From Tubiluchus corallicola (Eukaryota > Priapulida > Priapulimorpha > Priapulimorphida > Tubiluchidae), in contig JAQGDQ010000527.1 in assembly GCA_030141605.1 (NCBI GenBank), forward strand, positions 62,001 through 126,000: a stretch of DNA of 64,000 bases, written 5' to 3'. Position 1 is the first letter of the stretch; each line of letters begins with the position of its first letter. The position numbers were made by a program, and so were the translations under genes. Positions 44,701 through 55,471 of the stretch are shown piece by piece. Below the pieces are notes generated by a model, which saw nothing but the letters and a program-made list of their open reading frames with translations, did no database searches and was not told the origin of the DNA.

Positions 44701-47700
44701 AACTTGTAACAGGTGAAGTAGCTAGGCAAAAAATCTTAATCAAAAAAAGTAGGACAATGTTTATGGCTAATGATCATGATATGCCTCAAAAAAATTACAA
44801 ATTTTATTTTGTAAATATTTTGTTAGTTCATTATTGCTGCTCTATAATTGATGGACATTGATTTTTAATATAGTTGTTGTTTTTTTTGTTTATTATGGAG
44901 AAATCGAAAATCAAACTTGATTCCTGTGCAAAAAACGAATTAAAATCAACTTTGTGTTTTAAACAGAAATCAGTCTGAGTGGACAGAAGTTGGCCCATTT
45001 TGCTATCCAGAAGAAAGTTTTTGCAATATGCTAACTTTTGTGGTTTAATAAGCTTTGAATATAAGTACTAATAAGTCTGTGGGTTCGAAATGTTATGGTA
45101 TCTGTTATAAACTTTCCTACTTAAAACTGAGTTGATTTTTAATTTTAAAATTGATGCCTCGTCTGTTTATCACTGTGTTATTATGTTTGTTTATAGTTAT
45201 TGACCTGTTCACATAATTTTTTTCTAATTTTAGTGGACTATGTTCACATGATTTTTTTCTAATTTTAGTGGAGTCTGTTCACATGATTTTTTTCTAATTT
45301 TAGTGGAGTCCGTTCACATGATTTTTTTCTAATTTTAGTGGAGTCCGTTCACATGATTTTTTTCTAATTTTAGTGGAGTCTGTTCACATGATTTTTTTCT
45401 AATTTTAGTGGAGTCTGTTCACATGATTTTTTTCTAATTTAGTGGAGTCTGTTCACATGATTTTTTTCTAATTTTAGTGGAGTCTGTTCACATGATTTTT
45501 TTCTAATTTTAGTAGAGTCTGTTCACATGATTTTTGTCTAATTTTAGTAGAGTCTGTTCACGTGATTTTTTTTCTAATTTTAGTGGAGTCTGTTCACGTG
45601 ATTTTTTTTCTAATTTTTAGTCGAAGCAGTTTGAATCAGCAGCTGCATTGTTTAAGACTGCAAGCTCGCAGGGATATGCTAAGGCGCAGTATAATCTGGG
45701 AATTTGTTACGAACGTGGCATCGGTGTTAAGAAAGATCTTGTTGAGGTTAGTAAGCCAGGCCCTTCTTTGCTTTTTTATATTATATAGACCATTAGTAGT
45801 GTGTATGTGTGAATAACCAAGTGGTGATGTGCTTGTGTTGTGTGATATAAGTTAAACAACATCGAGGTTGGTCACTAAATGGACGGGTGACTGCTTTCAG
45901 TACTAGTTCAAGGTTGGTTTTACTCGGTGTACTGGTTCTGGCTGTTTACCTCATATAGGGTGGATAGCCATGGTCAAGGCAACCTCTGCCAGTTCAGTAG
46001 CTCATCTTAATGCACTACGTTTAATAATAAGCAGAATTTTGTCTTGCCACAACCGTCTATTCATGAAAAACATGTTTTGACTTGCTGCATTATTTGTTCA
46101 TTTATTATGATTATTGCCTCTTGCTTAGGCTGCAAGCTGCTACCACAAGGCTTCTGCTCAAGGTCACGCAATGGCCCAGTACAACCTGGCCATCATGCTT
46201 CTCTCGGGGCAAGACGGAAGCCGCAATGCTGAAGCCATGGATCTCCTCACTAAAGCTGCCTACGGTGGCGTACGGGAGGTAAAAACTGATGTGCTTCTAA
46301 TAGTGAAATCTTTTTTTCTTAAATTTGCTGGATTCGAGTCGCAGTGGAGGTGCAAACTTTTTCAGACTTTGCAATTTAGTATTGCTGTCAAGAGTTAATG
46401 ATTTGAGTTTACCAAATTTTTCAACGTATGGCTGGGCGCCAGTGGTGTTTGCTGCATTTTCACCAATTTTGGGTATGGTTTGAAGAAACCAAAAAACTTG
46501 AAATTTAGTTTCAAGATTTTATTCTGAAATGTCTGCAATAACAGTGAAGTAGTGTCATGTTGAAAAGCAGAAAACCAAGTTACCAAAACTACAAGTGAAA
46601 TCATTTAGGTGTGAAAACAGGTTTAGAAATTATGCATTCATAAAGACTGTAGAAGCCAATGAAAATTTAAACAGGAAAGAGAAAGCTTCAACAATTTTAA
46701 CAAGAGCACCTGAAGGTGGCAGCACTATCCAAAACTAAAAAAGTATAATGACATTAGGATAAATATACAACATAAATTTAAATTTAGAGTAATTAAAATG
46801 ATTTTCTTTTGTCCAGGGTATTTAGAGAAATGTATTTCACTATTAAATTCTCAGCCGTTCAACGTCGCATCGTCTTCCATGTTTGTATCTGCATTATGGT
46901 AAATTAAATGCACATTCCTGATTTATTTAGATAATTGTTTTTTTTGAGATGTAAGCAAAGTTTCCTTTCAGTTATTATCAAAATGTAATTATAATTGTGG
47001 TTTTTTTTAGTCAGTCAGTCATAGTCGGCTTTTTTACTTTTCAAGTCGCAGCTGTTTCAACCATTGCTGCGTTAATTTGTTATCTGTGTCATGATTGGTC
47101 TATTTTTACAGGCTCAGACCTACGTTGGGGAACATTATTTGGAAAAATTTCAGTATGAAGAAGCTGTTCCTTTATTTCAGAAAGCTGCTAAGCAGAACGT
47201 GAGTCTGTTTGTCAACAAAATTATCTGGTGTGAACAGATCTTAACTGTCCGTAAATACCAGATCATTATATATGTGAAACTTGAGAACAACCGGCTTGTT
47301 TTTCGCAAATTTCGAACTTAAAATGAACTGTAAAGCTAGAGAGAGCAAGAACATCATAAATTTATTACATAAAACATATAATAAGCATAACAACATTTAT
47401 CGTGTGTTCAGCAAAACACACTAAATGCAGTAAAATCCTGAGGCATGTGTCAGCATGTAGCTCGTGTCATTATTAGTGGTATGAACCAAGTACAACAACA
47501 AAGCAGAGATGAACAGATCGGCTAATTTGCAAATCCGTAGCCCCGCTAGAAATCCACATTTTTTTCTTAACAGCCATCCACAACTGCACCACGCCTAATT
47601 ATTTCAAATCCATTTCCATTCCCGGGGCTAATTTTAAGTATAATTCAATTTAAGACGATGGAAGTGAATTCTTTCAGCAAATCCCGTGCAACGAAAACTT

Positions 47701-50700
47701 TTGAAAATCGCACATCTGCCACATGTACAAGCGTGCGTTAACAAAATTGGTCTGCGTTTGGTCCGCTTTGCCATCTGTATCCCGATCTGGAAGACGGGAA
47801 CAAATGAAATAATCGTGAATGTTAGGTAACATCAGCACAACAAAGTAAAAAATGGCTGCTAAATACAGAGTGAACTTCCCTTGACTCGTACACGTTAGGG
47901 CGTGGTGAAAAAAACTTCTAATCCAATCTTTTTACAACTTTACAACATTGGAAAGTAACTTGCAGCAAATTTTGCTCTCTAGTCTGAACGTTGTATTATT
48001 AGAATACGTGAGAAATGTGGGTGTTGTTATGTGTGCTAGTTTGCATTACACATTTGGTTGTTCACTATATTTGTGAAAGTCATTTTTGAAGTTGTTGTTC
48101 AGTCACTTTGTTATGATTGAGTTTAGGCACAGAGAAGTATGGATAGGAACCAAAAATCTATAATAAATATTTGCACTGCACACAACAGAAAAGTGTTTAT
48201 TGAACTATAGAAAACATGAGTAGCAAAACTGCTGCACTGAACACTGAGCAAAAACTAGAAAGCAAAAAACAGTCAGTAAAACCTGTTTCACAGCCAGTAT
48301 ACAGGTATAGAACTTGACCTATGCAGAGTTGTACAGGCTTCACAACAATCATTAATTTTAGATAGGGAAAGGACCAGTGTGTATGTATTCACTGCACCAT
48401 ACAATTAAACTGAAGGTAAGTCAGCTGGTAGAATGTAACAGGATTAGCACATAGATGGCAGCACCTAGTTACAATGTACAATTCCAACTTCCACAATATT
48501 GTTGAATGTCTGAACTTGCTAGTCTGAACACATCATTAGATAGTTATATACCTTACTGACCAAACTACATTTCGTTTTTTAACTGTTAACTAATGTTAAT
48601 GTAAATGTGTATTTTCTGTTTTTTCTGCGCATCAGGACACACAGGCGGATTACTACTTGGGTATGTGTTACGAGAACGGTTGGGGCGTTGAACGTGATTT
48701 GTCTGCATCATTGAATCATTACTCAAAAGCATCTAGTGAAGGACATGTGGTGGCCACTCATTGCCTAGGCATGTTTCACGAGCATGGCTTAGGAGGTAAC
48801 ATTTGTTTGGAGGGGTGAATTTTCGTGGGGAGGATGTCAGTTAAATGATGTTTAAATGTCACATGTTTTTGTTGGATAGAAAGTGCAATATGGGACACGT
48901 GATTATTGGTAACTTTTAAGTCAGGGGTGTGCAAATTATCTGACTAGCCGGGCCACATGAAACTTTCCCGCAATTCCTGCGGGCCACATGCAGTTTGATC
49001 AAGGAGCCAAGTACAGAAAGGCCTAATAACGATTTTTTTGCATCCGATCTGCGTACATCATTACTATTACACTCAAGAAACTATTTTAGAAGTTATTAAA
49101 ATTTATATTACAAACCATATATTTCTACTTTCAGGACAAATTGTGGTAATTTCATTACAATGCATATTAGTAATGTGTATCACACAGTCTGTGTAGTACA
49201 GTGACATTAAGCTACAACCGTCTTGTAAGGGTTAATGGCATCCGATCTAGTAGAAAAAACTACCCGCACTATCTTTGGGATCGTGGCACGGACATCAGCT
49301 GGATACACTCAATTAATCGCCCGGGCCGCACTTTCATTAGCTTGACAAATCTCTTCGCGGGCCACAATTTGCACACCCCTGGTCTAAGTCATCATTTGAG
49401 ACAAGATTCCTTGCTAGAAGTTGCAAAGGAGTGTTGCTTGGAACGATTTAGGATATCAGAACTTTTCTAAAGTTGTTTGAGAACGGTCAAATTGACGTCC
49501 ATGTGTGTAATTCGACAGATAAACTGCTGTATAGGGGCATGTCGATTAAGATAGCATTTGGGAGCAGAAAGTTTTCCAAGGAATAACTGCTTTGTTATTA
49601 CGATTACTAAACAAAATTTGATAATATCCTACCATAATTACTTTTTGCTTTAAATACTTATTAAGTCTGTAATAAGTACTTATAATAAGTACTAATATGA
49701 ATTTTTACTTCTTAGTTAAGGCAAAACCTGACTCAATCTTAAACTATAGGTCAAAACAATCTATTCTTTAAAATATTGAAAGGAAACATACTATTTTTTA
49801 AAAATGACTTACATGAAAGGATTATTACCGCACAAACACAATTTTACGTTCGCTCCACTAGTTCTTCATTGTTACATGCATTTCGCCATTTGCTAGTTAC
49901 ACAGGCACTAGCATCTGCATTTCGGAAATGCATTGCAAAAATACAGGTGCTGTACCCAGATGTGTTAGCTTGTGATGAACTGCACACGTTCGACGGCTCA
50001 TGCGTGACCATAGCGGTAAATTTGAAATTTGAATTTTTATCTTAAAGTTTGCCTAGCTTTAGTAGAGCACGCTGAATATCTTACAGCGGCACTGTACTTC
50101 AATTTTCGCTTTCGCAAACACGTTCTACGTGCTTGTGGAATATTTTTGCTGTTGAAAATTATGTTAGTTTGTGATGTCATCAATAATTGGGCTCGCCCGC
50201 TGTTAATTAAGATTTTAATCTATTATTTAATTATCAGAAATGCCTTTGCAGTATTAGTCGTGTTAAAAAGTATACTTTTTATCGGACTTAAAAATGGGGT
50301 GTATAAGAAAAATCATCCTGTCTTCCTATAACGTAGAATTTGGAACATTTTTTTGTTCATTGCAGGAATGCCAGTAAACAAATCATTTGCACAGGAACTT
50401 TATAAAATAGCTGCGGAAGCCGGTGATGTCACAGCCAAGTTTGACTTGGAGCGACTGCAGGCTTGGGAACATACAAGCCAAGGTAACAATCTAATGCTGC
50501 ATGATGATGATTGGAGATTATTTTTCGTTTACGTTTATTTATTTGGTCGTCATGCCAACCACCGTAGCATGAATATCTGTGACGGTGTATAAATTTAAAA
50601 GAAAGTTGATTGGTTGGCATCCTGTCTCGGAAGACAATGGAGTGTGCGCCAAAAGAGCACCTGGTATTCCTAGGCGGTCACCCATCCAAGTACTAACCAG

Positions 50701-51454
50701 GCTCTACGTTGCTTAACTTTGGTGGTCAGACGAGAACCGGTGTTTTCAACGTGATTTGGCCGTAGTTTAAAAGAAAGTGAGAGTATAATTACTCATTAAT
50801 AATTTGATTAAACGCATTAATATAAAAGGTAATAATTTTAATAATAGATAATAATTTTAGGACTTCGTTTTCAGTTCATATTGTTTTTAATCCAGTTTGA
50901 ACTCTTAAATTGAACTGATGGAAAGAAACAATAAAAGTTAGTGAATCTATTTCCACCAGTCAGAAATCATTTGGATACAGCCATTTTTGATATCGATAAT
51001 CTTGAAAAAATAATGTTATAATAATTCCGTTCTTTATGTGTGTTCTGAAGATTCTCAGGTGGAATTTGTTTCTCATTTCAATTTGGCATTTACAGCGAAC
51101 ACAAAGTGTGTAACTGTAATTATTAAGTGAATCTATTTCGCAGAGTCTGGAGTTATTCGTCACAAGACTTCGCTGCATCACTCCGCATCTTCGCCGGATT
51201 TTCACCACGTCAACGCGGAGACAAAGCTGAAGAGAGTGAGCGTTGACCGCTCACCGCATTTAAACGTGTCTTTCCCGGAGTCTGGGCCGCATCGTAACGT
51301 GGTATCTTTTTCCTTAGCCGGGGATGAAGAGGATTTTGCAGAAGGGTTTAGGGGCAATTCTTCGTCTTCCAGGGCAGATTCTTGTTCTACGATGGAACTG
51401 CGGAGGACGAAAAGCAATCTGGATTTAGTGAACAGCATTCAGTGGACATACTAA
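38706..51454 (+). CDS. DELE1: DELE1, mitochondrial stress relay protein (Sel1/TPR repeats)
   Basis: DELE1 conveys mitochondrial dysfunction to HRI and the integrated stress response. Exons: 38706-38787 (tentative), 39048-39138, 40588-40744, 41787-42035, 43490-43576, 45621-45746, 46129-46278, 47112-47198, 48636-48795, 50366-50482, 51144-51454 (TAA). The sum is 1617 nt, 538 aa, close to human DELE1 (515 aa), and all phases fit. WKSAFHRPCHTIFEAFGW|GAAIVLGLQL matches the conserved pre-repeat hydrophobic segment. Sel1-like repeats run from the 45621 exon on: GYAKAQYNLGICYERGIGVKK, GHAMAQYNLAIML, DTQADYYLGMCYENGWGVER, GHVVATHCLGMFHEHGLG, GDVTAKFDLERL. A Ser-rich tail follows. Introns hold an LTR, SINEs, MITEs and a decoy-acceptor minisatellite. 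The 3' splice site at 45620 is the most unusual. Confidence 0.9.
39188..39558. mobile_element. piggyBac-like MITE with TTAA duplication
   Basis: TTAA-CCCTTTCAC at left and TGAAAGGG-TTAA at right. Inner inverted motifs (TATCCCACGGGATAC, GTATCCCATGGGATA) lie symmetrically inside. Located 49 bp after a DELE1 exon. Confidence 0.85.
39681..40389. mobile_element. pogo/Tigger-like MITE, family 3, copy 1
   Basis: CAGTGAGTCCTCGCTTAACG at left and CGTTAAGCGAGGACTCGCTG at right, flanked by TA. The interior keeps subterminal GTTAAGC repeats; no transposase frame. Confidence 0.9.
40745..41296. other. Unassigned DELE1 intron sequence
   Basis: Open frames at 40815-41015 and 41053-41295 have no recognisable homology or splice support. 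Confidence 0.35.
41297..41626 (+). mobile_element. pogo/Tigger-like family 2, 3' portion
   Basis: Matches 55745-56062 in pieces (GCGCAGAGAAACTAAAG at left; GGACAGTGGCGAGATAACGA at right), with a deletion removing most of the transposase-derived segment. Confidence 0.75.
42165..42495 (+). repeat. Irregular ~43-bp minisatellite
   Basis: Repeats of GAGAAAGGTATTCTGTCACT and GACCACTGGTCACAGTAG with short internal deletions, ~7 copies. Confidence 0.9.
42835..43058. mobile_element. Unexpanded relative of the 12187-13004 MITE
   Basis: Left end GGTAATATAGTCACAGGAAA and a right part rich in CTGTGACTTTTTT. Contains GGTTAGGGTTAG-type runs in the middle. Lacks the 37-bp array. Confidence 0.65.
43703..44261 (+). 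mobile_element. 5S-derived SINE (SINE3-type), full-length copy 3
   Basis: The head (43703-43821) is a nearly complete 5S rRNA sequence, including GATCACCGAAGTTAAGCAAC and GTACTTGGATGGGTGACCGC, the internal pol III A-box and C-box region. Then come a ~50-bp linker, a ~350-bp body and a (CCAA)n tail. Flanked by ATACATAATGAG and ATACACAATGAG (11/12 match). The best copy for defining the family; it lies in a DELE1 intron. Confidence 0.93.
44318..44372 (+). repeat. Decayed 5S-like fragment
   Basis: AAATTAAGCGTAGCCGAGCC then a degenerate TAGGTGACCAC echoes the 5S internal promoter. Probably an old SINE head. Confidence 0.55.
44520..44655 (+). repeat. Three-copy ~32-36-bp tandem repeat
   Basis: Repeats of GAAGCCATTTCTGCAATACC followed by GACTGAAACGAA. 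Confidence 0.85.
44656..45205. other. Unassigned DELE1 intron sequence
   Basis: AT-rich with no recognised feature, leading into the 35-bp minisatellite. Confidence 0.35.
45206..45618 (+). repeat. 35-bp minisatellite made of 3' splice-site copies
   Basis: About 11.5 tandem copies of a unit (TGTTCACATGATTTTTTTCT, AATTTTAG, TGGAGTC). Each holds a branch-point-like CTAAT, a pyrimidine tract and an AG. The last, slightly diverged copy supplies the true acceptor AG (45619-45620) of a DELE1 exon. The decoy AGs end at 45233, 45268, 45303, 45338, 45373, 45408, 45442, 45477, 45512, 45547 and 45583. Confidence 0.95.
45852..45930 (+). repeat. Decayed 5S-like fragment
   Basis: AGTTAAACAACATCGAGGTTGG and ATGGACGGGTGACTGC resemble the 5S A- and C-box regions at the right spacing. 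Likely an old SINE head. Confidence 0.5.
46279..47111. other. Unassigned DELE1 intron sequence
   Basis: No repeat family or additional exon recognised. Confidence 0.35.
47199..48066. other. Unassigned DELE1 intron sequence
   Basis: No repeat family or additional exon recognised. A plus-strand frame running on from the upstream exon is intronic readthrough. Confidence 0.35.
48072..48495 (-). mobile_element. Solo LTR, copy 2
   Basis: Reverse complement of the LTR at 34549-34928, with insertions. Bounded by a perfect 5-bp duplication ATATT (48067-48071, 48496-48500). Antisense within a DELE1 intron. Confidence 0.88.
48922..49381 (+). mobile_element. hAT MITE family A, copy in DELE1 intron
   Basis: Complete CAGGGGTGTGCAAATT ends. 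The flanks TTTTAAGT and GTCTAAGT match at 6 of 8, so a somewhat older insertion. Confidence 0.88.
49695..50335 (+). repeat. Dispersed repeat D, copy 1
   Basis: Collinear with 63112-63722 over ~600 bp (shared GGAAACATACTATTT, TGCATTTCGGAAATGCATT, AAATCATCCYGTCTTCC). The class is unknown. It ends ~30 bp before a DELE1 exon. Confidence 0.8.
50607..50765 (-). mobile_element. 5S-derived SINE, minimal copy 4 (5S head + tail only)
   Basis: Only the 5S head up to CCAGGTG and ~45 bp of 3' tail remain; the ~350-bp body is absent. A perfect 13-bp duplication TTTAAAAGAAAGT flanks it (50594-50606, 50766-50778). Confidence 0.92.
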
Positions 51455-51499
51455 ATGCTGTAGAAGGACTTACGTGCGCGGAACCTTGTTACTCACATG

Positions 51500-51928
51500 C
51501 AGTGGCGGCTCATGTATAGGCACTGTGGCACTGCAGCACCCCCTAGTTTCACTCGATATTATTGCGTTTTTTGTTGGCATCCTTCTGTCTCGGAAGACAA
51601 TGGAGTGTGCGCCAAGAGAGTCAGTTATTGATCACATTGATGGAGCTGCAGCGTCGACTGTGGCTGAGCAGTCCGATCCTTGAACATCTGCAGGGCGCAC
51701 GCCTGGGCAAGGTGTATGGAGATCCTGAGTTTCCCAACTGACTCTCTTGGTGCACACTCCATTGTCTTCCGAGACAGAAGGATGCCGCCGCCAACAACAA
51801 CAGTAAGTAAAAAAAATACTTTTTTGTTTAGGATTTTATATGTTTGTTTCGTTGTACACAATAATAAAACAATGGCTAAAAAATTTTGAGGCAACGACCC
51901 CAGTAATCTTAGCTACAAGCCACCACTG
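51500..51928. mobile_element. hAT MITE family B, copy 3, hosting a SINE
   Basis: The left end CAGTGGCGGCTCATGTATAGG-like sequence and the right end CTACAAGCCACCACTG match family B. The middle is occupied by the 5S-SINE fragment at 51573-51790. Probably in the DELE1 3' UTR, 46 bp after the stop. Confidence 0.78.
51573..51790. mobile_element. 5S-derived SINE, inverted snap-back copy 5
   Basis: 51573-51735 is minus-oriented tail and body. 51736-51788 is the tail again in the opposite orientation, so the two ends form a ~50-bp inverted repeat. No 5S head. Confidence 0.85.
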
Positions 51929-52415
51929 TATATGTGTTATGCGCATTGTGAATAATTCTTGTTGCATTGTAATTAGACGCCATAAAATGACGTTTTTCTA
52001 GGAGCCAGTGAATAAGAAGCGTGGCTAAGCCAAATTGAATTGTTAGCTATTAAGCAGTATTTTTTATGAAAAGTATGTCGTTGAACAACCAGTGTATGAC
52101 GATACAAAAATCTACACAGAAGTGTGATTTGCGAGTTTGACATATTAAACACCTCATGCTTATACAGGGTGAAAATCATTTGAAATTCAGGGATCGCAGT
52201 CAGGGTCGATTCGCTATATATTATGTCTCATTTTGTGGTAATACTGTAATTTTGCAACAAAATTTTTGAAAATAGTTGCAACTTTTCCAACGTGTGCCTA
52301 CTAAACAGTTCTAAAAACGACCGTGTTCAGTTTTTCGAGCTTGTAGTAAGAATTGATAGATGTCACTGTCAGTCAAGAAATCAACACTATTGGTGGTCGT
52401 ACTGTTTAATTGCAA
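51929..52415. other. Unassigned, probably DELE1 3' UTR or downstream
   Basis: No recognised feature. Confidence 0.35.
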
Positions 52416-52417
52416 TA

Positions 52418-52739
52418 CAGTAAGTCCTCGCTTAATGACACTTATGCGTTCCAAGAAAGTGCTAAGCTAACTGAAGGTAAATGCGTAAGTCTGAGTAAAT
52501 GCACAATTTAGTAATCAGTTGATTAGTCGTACATACCAGGATTAATGAAAAAGTCAAAAGCAAAGATTTCATTTGAAAATTTTTGATTTGAATTTCAGAT
52601 CATCATCAGGCACAAATGAGACACAGTAGAATTTGAAAAGCAAATTGTATAATAAACAAAACATTGTACAAATATAACAAAATCGTCGTTAAGTGAAAAA
52701 GGTGCCAAATGTTCGGCGTCGTTAAGCGAGGACTTACTC
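52418..52739. mobile_element. pogo/Tigger-like MITE, family 3, copy 2
   Basis: The ends CAGTAAGTCCTCGCTTAATG and GTTAAGCGAGGACTTACT are inverted repeats; TA precedes the left end. Shorter than copy 1. Confidence 0.85.
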
Positions 52740-53256
52740 AAGTTCTTCAAACAAGCCACCCCAACAGCAGTTATCTAGTTTTCAATGTAATTTTGATGAT
52801 GAAGTTTGTAATTTTGATGACTATGTTTTGCTGTTCTTAAATTCAGTATATAGTAAAGGGGGAGAGAAAGAGAGTGTCTCGTTATTGAAACAACAAGCAC
52901 GAAGCATATGTGACTTTCCTCTGCTTTATGTTTGATCTTCTAACCTTTGCGACTAACATTGTTGATAAAATAAGCTGCCTTTATATAAATACATGATGTT
53001 AAGGTTATTTTGAAAAGTTACTATCGTGTTTAAAATAGTTGAAAATTGTAAATAGAGTTAGTGGCAGTTTAGCTTTCGATCTAGTATCCGTAATACTGCA
53101 TACATGTATATATTGTTTCGAGAACGTTTTAATCCGAGAACTGTGATTATGCTTGTTATGAATTACAACCATTTACTATAGAAGCATTTAATAGAGGCTA
53201 GAATTATTAGTTAGCTTCGGTTTTTTTACTGATGTATAGAATTTAATATTGTACAT

Positions 53257-53262
53257 AATAAA
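53257..53262 (+). terminator. Possible DELE1 polyadenylation signal
   Basis: AATAAA 1.8 kb after the DELE1 stop, followed by a T-rich stretch. It is one of several possible signals; the only support is position. Confidence 0.3.
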
Positions 53263-53339
53263 CGACTTTGTTTAAAATTAGTTTTAGTGTGTTGACCAGA
53301 CTGTATGCCTTATTCTCTATGGTTCATATTATGACACAG

Positions 53340-53605
53340 GATAGTAAGGCCCGATTAGGACCAGCATGGTAAGGTCCGATTATGACCAACATGGCAGGGT
53401 TCGATTAGGAGCAGTATGGGAGGGCTTGATTAGGAGCAGCATGGGAGGGCTCGATTAGGAGCAGTATGGGAGGGCTTGATTAGGAGCAGCATGGGAGGGC
53501 TCGATTAGGAGCAGCATGGGAGGGCTTGATTAGGAGCAGTATGGGAGGGCTTGATTAGGAGCAGTATGGGAGGGCTTGATTAGGAGCAGCATGGGAGGGC
53601 TCGAT
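53340..53605 (+). repeat. 25-bp minisatellite
   Basis: About ten tandem units of GATTAGGAGCAGYATGGGAG plus GGCTT. Confidence 0.95.
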
Positions 53606-53609
53606 AAGG

Positions 53610-53750
53610 ATTTGCTGTTGACATGAGGATCGTTTATGATTCGGATGGGGAGGTTAGTCTGGTGTTAAGATGAGGATCGCTCATGATAAGAATGGGGAGG
53701 GTAGTCTGGTGTTAAGATGAGGATCGTTTATGATTCGGATGGGGATAGTA
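53610..53750 (+). repeat. ~47-bp tandem repeat
   Basis: About 2.5 units containing GATGAGGATCGTTTATGATT and GGATGGGGAGGTTAGTC, directly after the 25-bp array. Confidence 0.85.
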
Positions 53751-53966
53751 AAATAGTTACAATTTAGCTGACACATCTTTAGTGACAGTGATGAAACGAA
53801 TGATTACATGGTCAATCATGGTTAAATGTTGTGTAACTGGTTTTGCAGGTTAACTATAAAATGCAATGCAATTAGACCGGAAATTCTAATCGATAACAAG
53901 ATTGACAAAATCCTGTTCTTTCAATAGCATTTGCAGCACCAGGATCAAATAAAAACTTGGACAATA

Positions 53967-54285
53967 CAGTCGACCCTCGTTAAACCGGACCCCGTAGCCC
54001 GGATATCGGATAAGACGGACGTCATCCGTGGTAAAGGAAACTGACCGATTTCCGTCCGAGCCGTAGCGCTAAACACAACACGGCCTACCAACTGTACAAT
54101 AATTTCTTTATCCTAACAGGTTAACTATTTTAAAGTAATATACAGTATAGTATATAGTGCAATGTATAGGCCTTATTAAGGTGATTGTTCCTGTATAATA
54201 TAGACCATATATAGGCATATCGGATAAATCGGCTAAACCCGACCACCGACCCCCTAAATTAGTCCTGTTTAAAGAGCGTTGACTG
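53967..54285. mobile_element. pogo/Tigger-like MITE, family 1, copy 2
   Basis: CAGTCGACCCTCGTTAAACC at left and AGCGTTGACTG at right, flanked by TA on both sides. Confidence 0.9.
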
Positions 54286-54504
54286 TAATTACTAATTGAA
54301 TACGGGCTGTAAAGTATTGATTGCCCAGAGCTCACAACATACTTGATTATTTCTTCAAGGTCAAGTTAGAAAGTATGAAACGTCTTGCCGACTTTCTTCA
54401 GTGCAGGTCTTTCTAATTAAATTATTTTACCGTCTGTTAGACATTTTGCACTTTTTTCAAACGTAATATTCATAGCAAATACGTAAATACAAACTCACAC
54501 GAGT

Positions 54505-54565
54505 ACATCCCCCCCCACACACAATACACACGTACACACACGCACACACATACATGAGCGTACAC
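54505..54565. repeat. (CA)n microsatellite
   Basis: Imperfect CA/CG-containing dinucleotide run. Confidence 0.9.
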
Positions 54566-54599
54566 GCACCTGAGTGCGTGAGAGATAAGAGGCGAATGG

Positions 54600-54790
54600 A
54601 GAGAATGAATGTGTTTTGAGAGAGAGTGAGAGAGACAGAGAGAGAGAGAGAAGAGAGTGAGTGAGAGAGAGAGAGGAGAAAGAGTGGAGAAGGGAGAGAG
54701 AGAGAGAGTGAGTGAGAGAGACAGAGAGAGAGGAGAAAGAGTAAGTGAGTGAGAGAGAGAGAGAGTGGCGAAGGGAGAGACTGAGCGAGA
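54600..54790. repeat. (GA)n microsatellite
   Basis: Purine run of GAGA with GTGA interruptions; the Ser/Leu-rich minus-strand frame is an artefact. Confidence 0.95.
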
Positions 54791-54794
54791 TAAT

Positions 54795-55471
54795 TCTGAT
54801 GAGACAGAGAAATGTAAAATGAACGAGATCATGAAAGATACAAAACGCTGCCCTATATTATCTGCTAACCGTCATCATCAAAATTACAAACTTCGTCATC
54901 AACATTCCATTATAGTACTTTCTCGTGTTTAGTTTTCTCTCAGACTTCCAAGAAGTTCCAAAAATGTTTTTTTTTGAGGCGGATCATGTGGATGTTTGCA
55001 AAATTTGGATTTGTCGCCATAGAGAGCACATCTACCCCTTCAGGAAACAAAATGATGCCTATCTCTGTAAGACAAAGTATCAATCTTAACTTGGAATGCT
55101 GCAGATTCAGTTGCTTCCCAATTTCCGCAGTCTCCGAATTCAAAACACAAACCCTTAGTGACATGAAATAGAGAAAAATCTTTCAATACGATGCACACTA
55201 GAAATTTGATTCAAAACAGACGACTCATGGTTTTATTATAGCTCAATGATCATACTAGGTAATATAGTTCACAGTACAGATATGTCACAATATCTTTTCG
55301 CAAACAAAGCGATTTCTTTCAGCAAAAACAATTTTAATCAAATCTAAGACACTATTTACAAGAATATTTTCCTCCAGCATGCTGAGGTTCCTCTGTGCCT
55401 CAGCCTCCAGCATGCTGAGAGGTGATGGAGAGCATCATTCGCATGCAGTTTCTCATTTTAACTCACTAATA
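54795..55471. other. Unassigned intergenic sequence
   Basis: Between the convergent DELE1 and RFC3. A short duplication of CCTCCAGCATGCTGAG occurs at 55371-55420. Nothing else recognised. Confidence 0.35.

Noticed and set aside
54470-54832. 120-aa minus-strand Ser/Leu-rich protein
   Set aside because: Translation of the (GA)n and (CA)n microsatellites.
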